A DNA stretch of 60,399 nucleotides from Flavobacteriales bacterium UBA979 (GCA_002292325.1 DBBR01000048.1:1-60399); one strand, 5' to 3'; shown: positions 8,955 through 18,007, numbered from the stretch's first letter. Program-made: numbers and translations. The notes: generated by a model not told the origin, from the letters alone.

Positions 8955-10379
8955 AATGAAGTCAACCCATGATGGCAATACCCAAATGCCCCAAATCCAA
9001 GCCAACACGGCCGCGATAAGATTCAAAAGGAAACCAACCGAGGCCATTTTCTTCATGCTCACCCGGTTGCTTCCAAAAATTATCGCATTGGGTGGCGTAG
9101 CCATGGGAAGCATGAAAGCACAGCTACTGGCCATGGTAATTGGGATTACAAGAAGCAAGGGATTCATCCCCCATTGCAAGGCGACCACAGCAACAACCGG
9201 AACCATAACGACGGCCAATGCCAGATTACTCATCACTTCGGTCAACATCAGTGCCACCGAAACAAACAACAAGATCAATGCCGCAGCATTCAGCCCATCC
9301 ATTCCGGCAATGCCATCAGCAACCATGGAGAGAACACGGGCATTTTTCAAGGCATTAGCGAGCGTAAGTCCGCCACCAAATAGAAGCAGGATATCCCAGG
9401 GTAGCTTACGGGTATCGCTCCACTCCAACAAGCTGCCTTTTTTCACAGAGCCATTCGGAATCAAAAAGAGCGCGATTCCTGCAAAAATGGCAATCGTCGT
9501 ATCATTCAAGCCCAACGCAAACCACGCTTCAATCCAGCGTCGAGTCACCCACAAAAGTCCCGTCATTGCAAAAACCCCTGCCACTCGCTTTTCAGCACTG
9601 CTCCAACCTCCCAAGGCTTTAAGCTCCAGTTGAATCTCGTCTGCGCCTGCTTCCAACATTTCGTTTGAGACAGGCGTCAATACCCTTGTCAACATGAAAT
9701 AGACCATACTGAGCATAATGGCCGAGAAGGGCAAGGCCATGATCGACCACTCCATGAACTGAATTTCGATGCCAAATTGGTCTTCTAAAATACCTGCCAT
9801 GGCAACATTCGGTGGAGTGCCGACCAACGTGGCAATGCCTCCAAGATTCGCGGCATATGCCGTCCCTAATAGCAGCGAAATTGCAAATTTAGGATGCCGA
9901 ATCACGTCAACTTTGGACAAAACGGAAATCGCAATGGGCAACATCATAAGGGTCGTTGCCGTGTTGGAAATCCACATGCTCAGCGCGGCGGTGGCGAGCA
10001 TGAATCCCCCAATTAATCTTCGCGGCCGGCCACCCGCTGCCACCAAAATGGAAAGAGCAAACCTCCGATGTAGGTGCCACTTTTCTAATGCAATGGCAAT
10101 TAAGAATCCACCCAAAAAGAGAAACACATAATGCGAACCATAAGGAGCGGTCGTCTCCGCGATGCTCGCGATTCCGAACAAGGGAAAGAGGACCATGGGC
10201 AGAACCGAAGTCACCCCAATTGGTACAGCCTCTCCTACCCACCAAATAAGCATCCAGGTTCCAGCGGTTATGACATGAACAGCAGCAGCATCCATGCCGG
10301 ATTCTCTCAAAACCAACCAAGTGAACAACGCCCCAAGCGGGCCAGCGGCCAGTGCCAAGCGTTTGAGGTTCGGTTTCAT
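8952..10379 (-). CDS. SLC13/DASS-family sodium-coupled dicarboxylate transporter
   Basis: A 475-residue inner-membrane protein with about 11-12 hydrophobic segments. Family hallmarks are visible: an SNTATT motif around residue 150, a Gly-rich GTPPNVAM segment near residue 190, and a second SN motif in LTEVMSNLA in the C-terminal half, matching the two substrate/sodium sites of DASS proteins. Known members move succinate, malate, fumarate, citrate or sulfate with sodium; the exact substrate here cannot be told. The ATG overlaps the TGA of the upstream EEP-family gene (ATGA), so the two are translationally coupled. Confidence 0.9.
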   Translation of the reverse strand: MKPNLKRLALAAGPLGALFTWLVLRESGMDAAAVHVITAGTWMLIWWVGEAVPIGVTSVLPMVLFPLFGIASIAETTAPYGSHYVFLFLGGFLIAIALEKWHLHRRFALSILVAAGGRPRRLIGGFMLATAALSMWISNTATTLMMLPIAISVLSKVDVIRHPKFAISLLLGTAYAANLGGIATLVGTPPNVAMAGILEDQFGIEIQFMEWSIMALPFSAIMLSMVYFMLTRVLTPVSNEMLEAGADEIQLELKALGGWSSAEKRVAGVFAMTGLLWVTRRWIEAWFALGLNDTTIAIFAGIALFLIPNGSVKKGSLLEWSDTRKLPWDILLLFGGGLTLANALKNARVLSMVADGIAGMDGLNAAALILLFVSVALMLTEVMSNLALAVVMVPVVAVVALQWGMNPLLLVIPITMASSCAFMLPMATPPNAIIFGSNRVSMKKMASVGFLLNLIAAVLAWIWGIWVLPSWVDFI

Positions 10380-11257
10380 TTAAAGATGGCGTGATATGGC
10401 ATGTGATCGGAGATGTAGACGCCATATTTGATCACCTCATCTGCACATACCCAATCCACCTCGACATCACCCCTGTAAAAGATGTAATCAATGCGTGTCG
10501 CATTTGCTAGGTTCTCTGGCAAAAAGGTCGTGAACGTCCCAAATGCTTTTCGGCAGCGGTAGTTCGTCGTGTGATACGTGTCTTGTAAACCTGCCAAATC
10601 GAGCAATGAGCGAATTTCAGGTCGCTCCTCTTCCGCATTAAAATCACCAGAAACCAAAATCAAGTCCTGTGATTCATCCGAATCCCATCCACTCCAACCC
10701 GCGATCAAGGCCGCGGCATTCATTCGCGCTTCAGGTCCTACATGCGACCAATGGGTATTCACGATGCGAACGGTTTGTTTACGCTGCCGATCAAATAACA
10801 AAACCACCGTAGCGATTCGAGGCAAATCGGCATCCCACCCTACACTCCCCGGCTGATTTGGGTTAAGGGATAACCAACGAACATCACCCTTCAAAAAATC
10901 AAAGCGATCGCGGTTCCAAAAGACCGGACAAGCTTCACCTGTTCCATCCGCATTTCGACCCAATCCGAACGATTCATGCTGAGGCATGCGGGTCCTCAAA
11001 TCAGCCCATTGATTGGGAAGCACCTCCTGCAAAGCGACAAGATCAAAATATCGAACGGCAAGGGCCACCTCGTTGCGACGCTCACTCCATTCGAGCGTGT
11101 CTTGAGGATTATCGTAGCGCACATTGAACGTTCCGAAGGACAACTCTGGCAATCCCTGCCCATAAGCGAGCAAGGGAATGCCAAAACTGAAAGCCATGAT
11201 CCAGGCCCTTGCGATTCCGTACACACCTGTCGATTTATTTTGGCTGCATTCCAACAT
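10376..11257 (-). CDS. Secreted endonuclease/exonuclease/phosphatase-family hydrolase
   Basis: A 294-residue protein of the EEP fold (DNase I, exonuclease III, inositol phosphatase and sphingomyelinase superfamily). Visible motifs in order are FNVRYD, LQEV (metal-binding Glu), NTHWSH, GDFNAE, RIDYIF and a C-terminal SDHMPY with the catalytic Asp-His. The N-terminus looks like a signal peptide (hydrophobic AFSFGIPLLAYGQG), so the enzyme is probably exported. The frame extends upstream, but ATG 11257 is preferred because a weak -7 box lies 4 nt before it and this start retains the signal peptide; ATG 11197 is an alternative. It is divergent from the rlmD-like gene with only about 40 bp between starts. 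Substrate unknown; such enzymes often scavenge nucleic acids or phosphate esters. Confidence 0.85.
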   Translation of the reverse strand: MLECSQNKSTGVYGIARAWIMAFSFGIPLLAYGQGLPELSFGTFNVRYDNPQDTLEWSERRNEVALAVRYFDLVALQEVLPNQWADLRTRMPQHESFGLGRNADGTGEACPVFWNRDRFDFLKGDVRWLSLNPNQPGSVGWDADLPRIATVVLLFDRQRKQTVRIVNTHWSHVGPEARMNAAALIAGWSGWDSDESQDLILVSGDFNAEEERPEIRSLLDLAGLQDTYHTTNYRCRKAFGTFTTFLPENLANATRIDYIFYRGDVEVDWVCADEVIKYGVYISDHMPYHAIFK

Positions 11258-11261
11258 GTTC

Positions 11262-11269
11262 GCAATATA
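11262..11269 (-). promoter_or_regulatory. Possible -7 box of the EEP-family gene
   Basis: TATATTGC on the minus strand, two mismatches to TAnnTTTG, ending 4 nt before ATG 11257. Weak alone; supported by the same spacing at other genes. Confidence 0.35.
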
Positions 11270-11284
11270 CCGCGCGTTCGGAAG

Positions 11285-11292
11285 TACTTTTG
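11285..11292 (+). promoter_or_regulatory. -7 promoter box of the rlmD-like gene
   Basis: TACTTTTG, an exact match to TAnnTTTG, with 5 nt before a GTG at 11298. It decides the start: upstream in-frame ATGs at 11178 and 11256 would lie outside the predicted transcript. Confidence 0.6.
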
Positions 11293-11297
11293 CCTCC

Positions 11298-12755
11298 GTG
11301 CGAAAAGAACGATTATTCCGAAAAAACGAAGTTCTCACCCTGAACATCGAGGACATCGCCCATGGAGGCAAGGGCATTGCTCGGCTTCAAACGGAGCGTG
11401 GGCCTTTTGTGGTATTCGTTCAAAACGCCATACCCGGCCAGCAAGTCCGAGCGCGTGTTTCCAAGTGCAAGTCCAAGTATGCCGAATGCAAACTGGAAGA
11501 TGTCATTCAACGCGCGCCGGAAGAAGTTTCTATCCCATATCAGGAAATTCCTGGCGCTCCTTATGCACATCTGCCCATCGCCATACAGCATACCCTAAAG
11601 GAGAAAACCTCTCTCGATCTGTACGAGCGAATTGGCGGAGTTGAGGACATTCAAGAATGTTATCAAGGACTGATTGCTTCCCCATCACACTGGCATTATC
11701 GCAACAAGATGGAGTATAGTTTTTCATCCATCATACACGAGCCAGCCAGCAACGAGAAAATAGATGGATTTGGACTGGGGTTTAAGCGACGAGGGACATG
11801 GTGGGCAATCGAAAATCTAGAAGGTGATTCTGGGCTATTCGATGCGGATGTTGAAAACGCCATGAAGTGGCTGCGCTTGTGGTTCGAACAAACTGGACTC
11901 CCGGCTTGGCATCCGCCAAAAAGAGAGGGATTCTTTCGGTTTTTGGTGGTTCGTAAAAGCATAGCGAGTCAGCGATTGCTCTTCAACTTGGTTACATCTT
12001 CGGATGGATTGCCTTCTTTTCCCACTGCTGCATTCATTCAAGCGATGACCGATCGATTTGGCGACCGATTGCAGGGCATTTTGCATACCATCAATGACGA
12101 CAAGGGAGAACGCGTCGAGGCCCGAGCTGGAAACAGCAGCTGTATTTTTGGAGAACCTTTTGTCACCGAGAAACTGCATGGATTAGATTTTGATGTGGAA
12201 ATGGCAAGCTTTTTCCAAACCAATCCTGCCAGCGCAGAGCGTTTGTACGATGAGGCGGTAAATGAAGCGATGGCAGCCATCGATACGGATTCGAATCAGG
12301 ACAAATTGATCATGGACCTGTTTTGTGGCACAGGCACGATCGCACAATTATTGGCGCGCGCCTCAGGTCGAAAAATCATCGGGGTCGACATTGTGGAGCA
12401 AGCCATCATTGATGCGAAGAAAAATGCGGCGAAAAATGACATTTCCAATGTGGAATTTTACGCCGCAGATGTCGGGAAATTTCTCCTTGAATACCCAGCG
12501 TACAAAGGAAAAATCCAAACCATCGTTTTAGACCCCCCGCGAGCTGGTATCTCACCGAAGACGCTCCGCAAAGTCATTCGACTCGATGCAGAACGCCTCG
12601 TTTATATTTCTTGCAATCCTGCAACCCAAGCCCGTGATATCGCAACACTGAACGAATTTGGATACCAATTGATCAAACTGAAGTTCGTGGATCAGTTTCC
12701 TCATACGGCCCACGTGGAAGCAATTGGAGTATTCGAAAAAACGGTCCAACTTTGA
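11298..12755 (+). CDS. rlmD: 23S rRNA (uracil-5-)-methyltransferase, RlmD/RumA family
   Basis: A 485-residue SAM-dependent methyltransferase, predicted to make 5-methyluridine in 23S rRNA. A TRAM RNA-binding domain covers about residues 8-70. The SAM-binding motif is DLFCGTGTI (about 340-350), LDPPRAG is the substrate-pocket motif, and the catalytic Cys439 lies in SCNPATQARD, the family signature. Oddity: RumA enzymes normally carry an iron-sulfur cluster on a CxxxxxCxxC cluster after the TRAM domain. Here that stretch reads around IPGAPYAHLP and has no Cys, so the cluster is probably absent. The GTG start is chosen from the promoter box 5 nt upstream. The same family also contains TrmA and RlmC, so the exact target uridine is inferred. 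Confidence 0.88.
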   Translation: MRKERLFRKNEVLTLNIEDIAHGGKGIARLQTERGPFVVFVQNAIPGQQVRARVSKCKSKYAECKLEDVIQRAPEEVSIPYQEIPGAPYAHLPIAIQHTLKEKTSLDLYERIGGVEDIQECYQGLIASPSHWHYRNKMEYSFSSIIHEPASNEKIDGFGLGFKRRGTWWAIENLEGDSGLFDADVENAMKWLRLWFEQTGLPAWHPPKREGFFRFLVVRKSIASQRLLFNLVTSSDGLPSFPTAAFIQAMTDRFGDRLQGILHTINDDKGERVEARAGNSSCIFGEPFVTEKLHGLDFDVEMASFFQTNPASAERLYDEAVNEAMAAIDTDSNQDKLIMDLFCGTGTIAQLLARASGRKIIGVDIVEQAIIDAKKNAAKNDISNVEFYAADVGKFLLEYPAYKGKIQTIVLDPPRAGISPKTLRKVIRLDAERLVYISCNPATQARDIATLNEFGYQLIKLKFVDQFPHTAHVEAIGVFEKTVQL

Positions 12756-12780
12756 ACCGCATCAACTGAACCGCAACAGC

Positions 12781-13293
12781 ATGAGCAGCACCCGTATTCT
12801 CGAATCCGAACAAATCGAACGAAAACTCCAGCGCATCGCGCGACAAATTCTAGAGGAATTTCACAAATTCCCGGAATTGCATTTGGTTTCCATTGCTGGA
12901 AACGGAGAACCAATGGGCAAACGCTTGGGCGCTATTGTCGCAGAAATCGGCGGTTGCAAGGTTCATGCCTCAACCCTGAAACTAAACAAAACGGCCCCGT
13001 TGGACAGCCCCATAACACTGACCTGCGAAATGACGTCCTTGAAAAACCAACATGTCATTGTTGTGGATGACGTTTTGAATTCAGGCAAGACGCTTATGTA
13101 TGCTGTGCATCATATTTTGAATTCCGGTCCGCAACGCGTCGCAACGGCTGTTTTGATTGATCGAATTCACCGTTCATTCCCGGTTCGGGCCGACTTCTGC
13201 GGGCTGAGCCTGAGCACCAACCTGAAAGAACACATCGAAGTGCGTCTTGCAGACCGATCAAGTCCATCGGACGAAGCCGTTTTGCACGACTAA
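12781..13293 (+). CDS. Phosphoribosyltransferase-family protein, PyrR-like
   Basis: A 170-residue protein with a type I PRTase fold. The PRPP-binding loop is plain: VIVVDDVLNSGKTL at about residues 92-106, with the adjacent acidic pair and Gly-Lys-Thr. N- and C-terminal parts resemble the PyrR/hypoxanthine PRTase group. It could act in nucleobase salvage or as a pyrimidine regulator; no RNA attenuator is visible nearby that would favour the latter. ATG 12781, 25 nt after the rlmD stop, removes a run-in encoded by the rlmD tail. It is probably cotranscribed with rlmD and converges with aroK 17 bp away. Confidence 0.8.
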   Translation: MSSTRILESEQIERKLQRIARQILEEFHKFPELHLVSIAGNGEPMGKRLGAIVAEIGGCKVHASTLKLNKTAPLDSPITLTCEMTSLKNQHVIVVDDVLNSGKTLMYAVHHILNSGPQRVATAVLIDRIHRSFPVRADFCGLSLSTNLKEHIEVRLADRSSPSDEAVLHD

Positions 13294-13310
13294 CGCATGG
13301 AAGTTTGCGA

Positions 13311-13829
13311 TCAGGTTGAGCGCAGCTGATTAGTCCAGCGTTGCAGAGCGTCGCTATCGATATCGCCAGAAAACCTTTCATCGCAATTTTGATAGCACCG
13401 ACTACGCTCTGCGTGATGGGCTCGAATTGCTTCCTGTTCTTTAAGCTCATCGCCGTCTAGAAGCAGTGGACGAGAACGATCCGCTTGCAACCGGGCAAAC
13501 AGGGTCTCCAATGCAGGGTCCAACCAAATTACGAAACCGCGCTGGGAGTGCATCGTATCCCAATTAACAGGTGAACATGGTAAACCTCCTCCACAAGCGA
13601 CAATAGGAAATGCTGGATTTCCAGCAACTTCCGCGAATATTTCATTTTCTATTTTACGGAAACCTGCCTCACCATGTGATTCGAAAATGCGCCGAACTGA
13701 CAGGCCCATTCTTGTTGAAATCATAGCGTCCATGTCTGCGACAGCCACGCCAGCGAACGCACCCAACAGGGAGGCAGCCGTCGACTTCCCGGCTCCCATG
13801 TATCCAATGAAAAAAACTTGCCTAGCCAT
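13311..13829 (-). CDS. aroK: Shikimate kinase
   Basis: Phosphorylates shikimate with ATP in the cytoplasm, the fifth step of chorismate synthesis. The 172 residues match the family. The Walker A loop GYMGAGKS lies at residues 9-16, a MDAMI segment carries the shikimate-binding Asp, GEAGFRKIE carries the substrate Arg, ACGGG is the glycine-rich substrate loop, and a lid Arg occurs in DRSRPLL. ATG 13829 is chosen because it begins immediately before the nucleotide-binding strand; it overlaps the end of the FAH-family gene by 8 bp, showing translational coupling. The longer frame from 13880 would add 17 residues unlike the family. Confidence 0.93.
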   Translation of the reverse strand: MARQVFFIGYMGAGKSTAASLLGAFAGVAVADMDAMISTRMGLSVRRIFESHGEAGFRKIENEIFAEVAGNPAFPIVACGGGLPCSPVNWDTMHSQRGFVIWLDPALETLFARLQADRSRPLLLDGDELKEQEAIRAHHAERSRCYQNCDERFSGDIDSDALQRWTNQLRST

Positions 13830-14442
13830 GAACTTGGACCCTGAACATTTGTGCTCCGTCCAATGTGCCTTCAAGAACATCTCCGTCTTCCACAGGGCCT
13901 ACACCGGAGGGGGTGCCCGTAAAAAAGATGTCACCCATTTTAAGGGTCATAAACTTAGAAACGTGGGCAATCAACTCGTCAACGTGAAAGAGCATTGATT
14001 CAGCCGTAGTCGACTGGACTGTTCTGCCATTCTTTTTCAACTCGAACGGAACCTGCTCCCAACCTTCAGCCCATTTATTTTTGGGCATCCATTCACGACT
14101 GACCACCGCTGAGCCATCAAAAGCCTTGGCCTTTTCCCACGGATGACCTTGCGCTTTGGCCGCGGCCTGTATATCCCTCGCAGTAAAGTCAATCCCCAAG
14201 GAAATATCATCGTAGTATCGATGTGCAAATTCCGAAGCTATGGATTTACCATTCCGAGTGATGCGGACCAAAAGCTCGACTTCATAGTGCAATTCCTGGG
14301 TCCATTCCGGGATGTAAAAGGGATGCCGATGCGGCAAAATTGAACTATCGGGTTTCAAAAAAAATAACGGCTCCTTCGGAACGCTATTCCCCAATTCTTT
14401 CGCGTGATCCGCGTAATTACGTCCGATGCAGATGAGCTTCAT
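13822..14442 (-). CDS. Fumarylacetoacetate hydrolase-family protein (FAHD1-like)
   Basis: A 206-residue single-domain FAH protein, the length of FAHD1/YcgM-type acylpyruvases and oxaloacetate decarboxylases rather than full fumarylacetoacetase. Visible elements are the opening CIGRNYADHAKE, the metal-binding HYEVELLVRI, the lid/helix region GIDFTARDIQ, AFDGSAVVS, and the C-terminal FFTGTPSGVGPV loop typical of the fold. Members cleave C-C bonds in acylpyruvates or decarboxylate oxaloacetate using magnesium; which applies here is not decidable. It is the first gene of a two-gene unit with aroK. Confidence 0.88.
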   Translation of the reverse strand: MKLICIGRNYADHAKELGNSVPKEPLFFLKPDSSILPHRHPFYIPEWTQELHYEVELLVRITRNGKSIASEFAHRYYDDISLGIDFTARDIQAAAKAQGHPWEKAKAFDGSAVVSREWMPKNKWAEGWEQVPFELKKNGRTVQSTTAESMLFHVDELIAHVSKFMTLKMGDIFFTGTPSGVGPVEDGDVLEGTLDGAQMFRVQVHG

Positions 14443-14491
14443 TCAAAAACCGTTCGAATGCAAAGTTCTCTAAAAACCTGCTTGCCTCCCA

Positions 14492-15670
14492 TCAATTGAC
14501 GAAAAAACGTACTTCCACCCGGCGATCAGGTGCTCCGGCAGTCTGTGCTCGCTCCTCTCCGAAGTAATTTAAAAGTACGCGTTCTGCATTGACACCACTC
14601 TGAAGCACATACGAACGAACTGCAACAGCGCGGTTTCTCGAGAGAGCCAAATTCGATAACCGCTCTCCTTGCAAGTCGGCGTATCCGGTACAAACCACCC
14701 TCAGCTGGGGATACCTCCCCATCAATTCAATCACCTCATTGAGTTGAAGCTGAGCGTTCAGTCCGAGTTTGAAGGAACCTGAGTAAAAGGTGACGTCAAT
14801 GAATTCAGGGAGCCTCAGATTCATAAGTCGGGTGTCAGAAAGCACTGAAGGCAGCAGAGACTCGTTGGGTACTGTTCGAGGCATGCCAGATTCCAATGCA
14901 CGCAGTCGACCGTCCTGTTGTTCCAACAATTGAACTACGCGCTCCAGCATACTCGCTAAGTAAACCTCTTGATTTCCCTGTCCCAAAATGGTATGCTCTC
15001 TCTCCCCCCGACCAAACCAGCTTGAACCGTCCTCTTCAGAAAGTGCGGCAGATGACCCATCGGAAAGCGTCCAGTCCATGATCGGTAGCGCCGCCTCTGC
15101 GTCGACTTTCAGCCATTCATTTTCCGCATCACTCAATTCCCTAACCTCACGCAACGCATTTTCTAATTGCTCAAAAAGCGCTCCATTCACCCGGTACTTC
15201 AATTCAATCGCGATTTGCATTTTCAATTCATCCACAGCAGTCTGCACCATAACGTACCATTGCTCGCTTTCGCTCAACCCATCAGCCATTCTCCAATGCC
15301 TCAAATCGTGGATGGTCAATTCATTGACGTGATGAATCAAGGCTGCAACCTCACTAGAGAAAGCCACCTCCTGTATCAAACCGTCAATGGCTTGAAGTTC
15401 TCCTACCTGTCGCACAATGCGCGTCACCTGCTTCAACACGTCTCTTTCGGACTCCTTCCAATCAACCACACCTTGATCTAAATCGATTTCCACCGCACCG
15501 TCCAGGTAAAAACCGACATTCTCGAGCATCAAGTTTTGTGCAGCCGACACCCTTTGAGGAATCGCCCCGAATCCTTGAATCTCTTGGGCTGATGCAGGCG
15601 TGCAACCCCCTCCTGCGAGTAGAACCAAAAAGGAATGAAAAGTGACCCGCAAAAGGATGAGGCGATTCAT
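14492..15670 (-). CDS. Exported OmpA-family protein
   Basis: A 392-residue protein with an N-terminal export signal (hydrophobic HSFLVLLAGGGC then TPASAQ). The Cys could be a lipoprotein acceptor, but the preceding residues fit a lipobox poorly. Residues about 50-270 are helix-rich with no recognised domain, containing repeated acidic segments. The last 100 residues form an OmpA-like peptidoglycan-binding domain: DVTFYSGSFKLGLNAQ, then a CTGYADLQG core, LALSRNRAVAVRSYVL, and the final RRVEVRF. It should anchor the outer membrane or periplasm to peptidoglycan. Its partner is unknown. It follows the sugar-transferase pair on the same strand but 43 bp away, so cotranscription is possible. Confidence 0.85.
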   Translation of the reverse strand: MNRLILLRVTFHSFLVLLAGGGCTPASAQEIQGFGAIPQRVSAAQNLMLENVGFYLDGAVEIDLDQGVVDWKESERDVLKQVTRIVRQVGELQAIDGLIQEVAFSSEVAALIHHVNELTIHDLRHWRMADGLSESEQWYVMVQTAVDELKMQIAIELKYRVNGALFEQLENALREVRELSDAENEWLKVDAEAALPIMDWTLSDGSSAALSEEDGSSWFGRGEREHTILGQGNQEVYLASMLERVVQLLEQQDGRLRALESGMPRTVPNESLLPSVLSDTRLMNLRLPEFIDVTFYSGSFKLGLNAQLQLNEVIELMGRYPQLRVVCTGYADLQGERLSNLALSRNRAVAVRSYVLQSGVNAERVLLNYFGEERAQTAGAPDRRVEVRFFVN

Positions 15671-15713
15671 GCCTTAAATATCGCCCAAAAACAGTATTAA
15701 ACAGACTAAATAC

Positions 15714-17126
15714 TCACTTACCTCGACCACGAAGGACTGTGATGACGGTATAAAACAGAATCTTAAAATCGAGGGCCACGGACATGTTCTCAATGTAAAT
15801 CAAGTCAAACCGCAACCTTTGAATCATTTGATCTACATTTTCCGCATATCCATATTTCACTTGTCCCCACGAGGTAATGCCCGGTCGCACCTTTTGAAGG
15901 TGGCGGTAGTGAGGCGCCCGTTCCATGATTTTAGAAATGAAATGGCTGCGCTCTGGCCGGGGCCCTACGAGCGACATATCCCCTTTGAGGACGTTGAAGA
16001 ATTGTGGCAATTCATCCAACCTTGATTTTCTTAGGAATTTTCCCACACGGGTGATTCGAGGGTCATCCGAACGACTCAATTGAGGACCTGATTTTTCTGC
16101 GTCCAACACCATGGTTCTAAACTTGATGATTTTGAACGGTCTTCCATGCCAGCCTATTCGCTCTTGGAGAAAAAACACCGGGCCCTTGCTCGAAAGCAGC
16201 ACCGCCAATCCTATCAAGGCAAAAACGGGGAGGAGTAGGATCAAGGCCAATGAAGAAATGACCCAGTCCAAGACGCGTTTCAACGAGCGTTGCCACTGCG
16301 GCATGATTTGGCGATCAATTTCGATGAGTGGCGCTCCGTAAATGCTTGACATTCTGACGGATCCACTCAAGATATCGTAGATGTCCGGAATGATTCGGAC
16401 CTCAACGGGTAGGCCTTCCAAAACATTCAAGACAGACTCAAGAATGGCGTGATCACCGGACCCAATAGCGATAATCACCTCTTCAATCTCATGGGATTGA
16501 ATGACCGCTTCTAGGCGATCCACCTTACCAAGATTGGGCATGAATTGATCCAAGGATGTATCTGCGCCATTGGCTTGGATGAATCCCTTGAAAGCATAGC
16601 CCGGATGCTTACGCAATCCATTGATTTCCTCTATCGTCTTGACCGCACGTTCATTGCCACCAATGACCAGGGTGGGAAAACTCCATTCCCCAGAATGAAT
16701 TTTCTTCACCGTGCGGGTCGTAATGACCAATCGGCCAAACAATGTAAACGTCCAATGCCCAACAAGAAGTACGCTTAGCGACGCATAGTACTGCTTGTAC
16801 GAAACAATCGCATCGTCGAGAAGAAGGGCAAAAAAGAGCACCATCACGCCGAGTAACGTGGTCCAAGTCACTTGCCCTATTTCCAATATTCGGTGCCTCT
16901 TCAACGGTTTTAAATACATTCCAGCGAGCGCATGCATTCCCCACCAAAAAACAGGAATGATGGCCAACCCGAGTGAATAGCGTTGATCGTCAAAACAAGA
17001 AGGCCAGTCCGACCAAGTGCTTTGTTCAAACATCACCTTGCGATAAACAAACAAGAGAGTCCACGACGCTGCTGCACTCAGCCAGTCTGCGACTAAATAT
17101 GCCAGAATCAATCCCCTTCTATTCAT
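15714..17126 (-). CDS. Polyprenyl-phosphate sugar-1-phosphate transferase (WcaJ/WbaP type)
   Basis: A 470-residue membrane enzyme that transfers a sugar-1-phosphate onto undecaprenyl phosphate, starting exopolysaccharide, capsule or O-antigen units. Four or five N-terminal hydrophobic segments (about 1-140) are followed by a cytosolic CoA-binding-like/Rossmann domain (about 145-260), another membrane segment (LALILLLPVFALIGLAVLL) and the catalytic bacterial sugar-transferase domain with KIIKFRTM, KFLRKSRLDELPQ and SLVGPRPER, the family signature. The ATG overlaps the stop of the upstream lipoprotein gene (ATGA). No glycosyltransferase cluster follows, so the rest of the pathway must lie elsewhere. 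Confidence 0.92.
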   Translation of the reverse strand: MNRRGLILAYLVADWLSAAASWTLLFVYRKVMFEQSTWSDWPSCFDDQRYSLGLAIIPVFWWGMHALAGMYLKPLKRHRILEIGQVTWTTLLGVMVLFFALLLDDAIVSYKQYYASLSVLLVGHWTFTLFGRLVITTRTVKKIHSGEWSFPTLVIGGNERAVKTIEEINGLRKHPGYAFKGFIQANGADTSLDQFMPNLGKVDRLEAVIQSHEIEEVIIAIGSGDHAILESVLNVLEGLPVEVRIIPDIYDILSGSVRMSSIYGAPLIEIDRQIMPQWQRSLKRVLDWVISSLALILLLPVFALIGLAVLLSSKGPVFFLQERIGWHGRPFKIIKFRTMVLDAEKSGPQLSRSDDPRITRVGKFLRKSRLDELPQFFNVLKGDMSLVGPRPERSHFISKIMERAPHYRHLQKVRPGITSWGQVKYGYAENVDQMIQRLRFDLIYIENMSVALDFKILFYTVITVLRGRGK

Positions 17127-18007
17127 GGATAACGAAGGAGTTTAAAGTTGTCTACAACAACAAAGGTTGAATCAGCTGAACCATCATAATAAGCATCCAG
17201 TGTGATCTCATAATGGGTCGCATCAGGTGACGTGCGCACGACCGGACCAAGGTCGAGGTAAATCTTATTTCGATCCCCAGCCGTAGAGTTCAAAATCAAA
17301 ATAGGAACCCGTTGCGAATTGACGGCATTCTTAATGAGTAGACCGATCCAAAATGGCTGGGTGCAAGCATAATCCAATTCCAGCCAAACCGGTCCATTTG
17401 ATTGGAGGTCATACTCTTGCTCATTGGTTGCGGAGATCACGGTGTTGTGGATTGAATCCAAAACAATCATTCCACTGCCCAATCCATCCAAAACCCGCAA
17501 GGGGTTTTCGGTTCGTACGACTTCGCCTGAACTGGCGTTGGACTCCTGAAATCGGTTGGCCGTCTCAAAATCTTCCGCGACGGTGACTTCTGTTAGCTCC
17601 GTGTAGCCGATCGTCAAATCAAGTGTATCGGAGCCTCCATACTCCAGGTCAAGTTCCAGGACGATTGCGTCATAAAATGGATAAGGCTGCCGAGTAGAGC
17701 TAATTGCATTGGCACGGATTCCAGCAGAAAAAGTCAGCTCAGCCGTTGAACCCAATTGTTCTGGGGACAACGGAATATCCGCTGGCAATGGAAATGCACC
17801 CAGTACATCCGTTTCTGAATACACCCAAACCTCTTCTATTCGCTCTGTCGCAGCACCTTCCTCGGGCAAAGTCTCCAAGTGCATCGACTCAATATGAACA
17901 AAATGAGGCGGACCATCCCACGAATTGATGCAACCATGAAGTGTTAGGACGACCATGCAACCCACCACGTAATGAAGGGTACCAGTGAATCGGAATTGCT
18001 GAAACAT
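17123..18007 (-). CDS. Putative lipoprotein of unknown function
   Basis: A 294-residue protein I do not recognise. The N-terminus is a short basic stretch, a hydrophobic run and LTLHGC with Cys26 as a probable lipidation site (His at -2 is unusual). The body is beta-rich and acidic, with several Asp/Glu clusters and alternating strands, and no obvious catalytic motif. ATG 18007 is chosen for the signal sequence; a clear promoter box lies about 30 nt upstream. It is the first gene of a coupled pair with the sugar transferase (4-bp overlap), which suggests a role in surface polysaccharide production or attachment. That role is inferred from context only. Confidence 0.7.
   Translation of the reverse strand: MFQQFRFTGTLHYVVGCMVVLTLHGCINSWDGPPHFVHIESMHLETLPEEGAATERIEEVWVYSETDVLGAFPLPADIPLSPEQLGSTAELTFSAGIRANAISSTRQPYPFYDAIVLELDLEYGGSDTLDLTIGYTELTEVTVAEDFETANRFQESNASSGEVVRTENPLRVLDGLGSGMIVLDSIHNTVISATNEQEYDLQSNGPVWLELDYACTQPFWIGLLIKNAVNSQRVPILILNSTAGDRNKIYLDLGPVVRTSPDATHYEITLDAYYDGSADSTFVVVDNFKLLRYP

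Noticed and set aside
8508..9633. Plus-strand frames of 154 and 225 codons
   Set aside because: They are antisense to aroQ and to the dicarboxylate transporter, both of which have strong family motifs.
11178..11297. Upstream extension of the rlmD-like frame
   Set aside because: Would overlap the divergent EEP gene start, precedes the promoter box, and adds residues unlike the family.
10976..11644. Plus-strand frame of 222 codons
   Set aside because: Overlaps the EEP-family gene on the other strand and the rlmD frame; no protein-like motifs.
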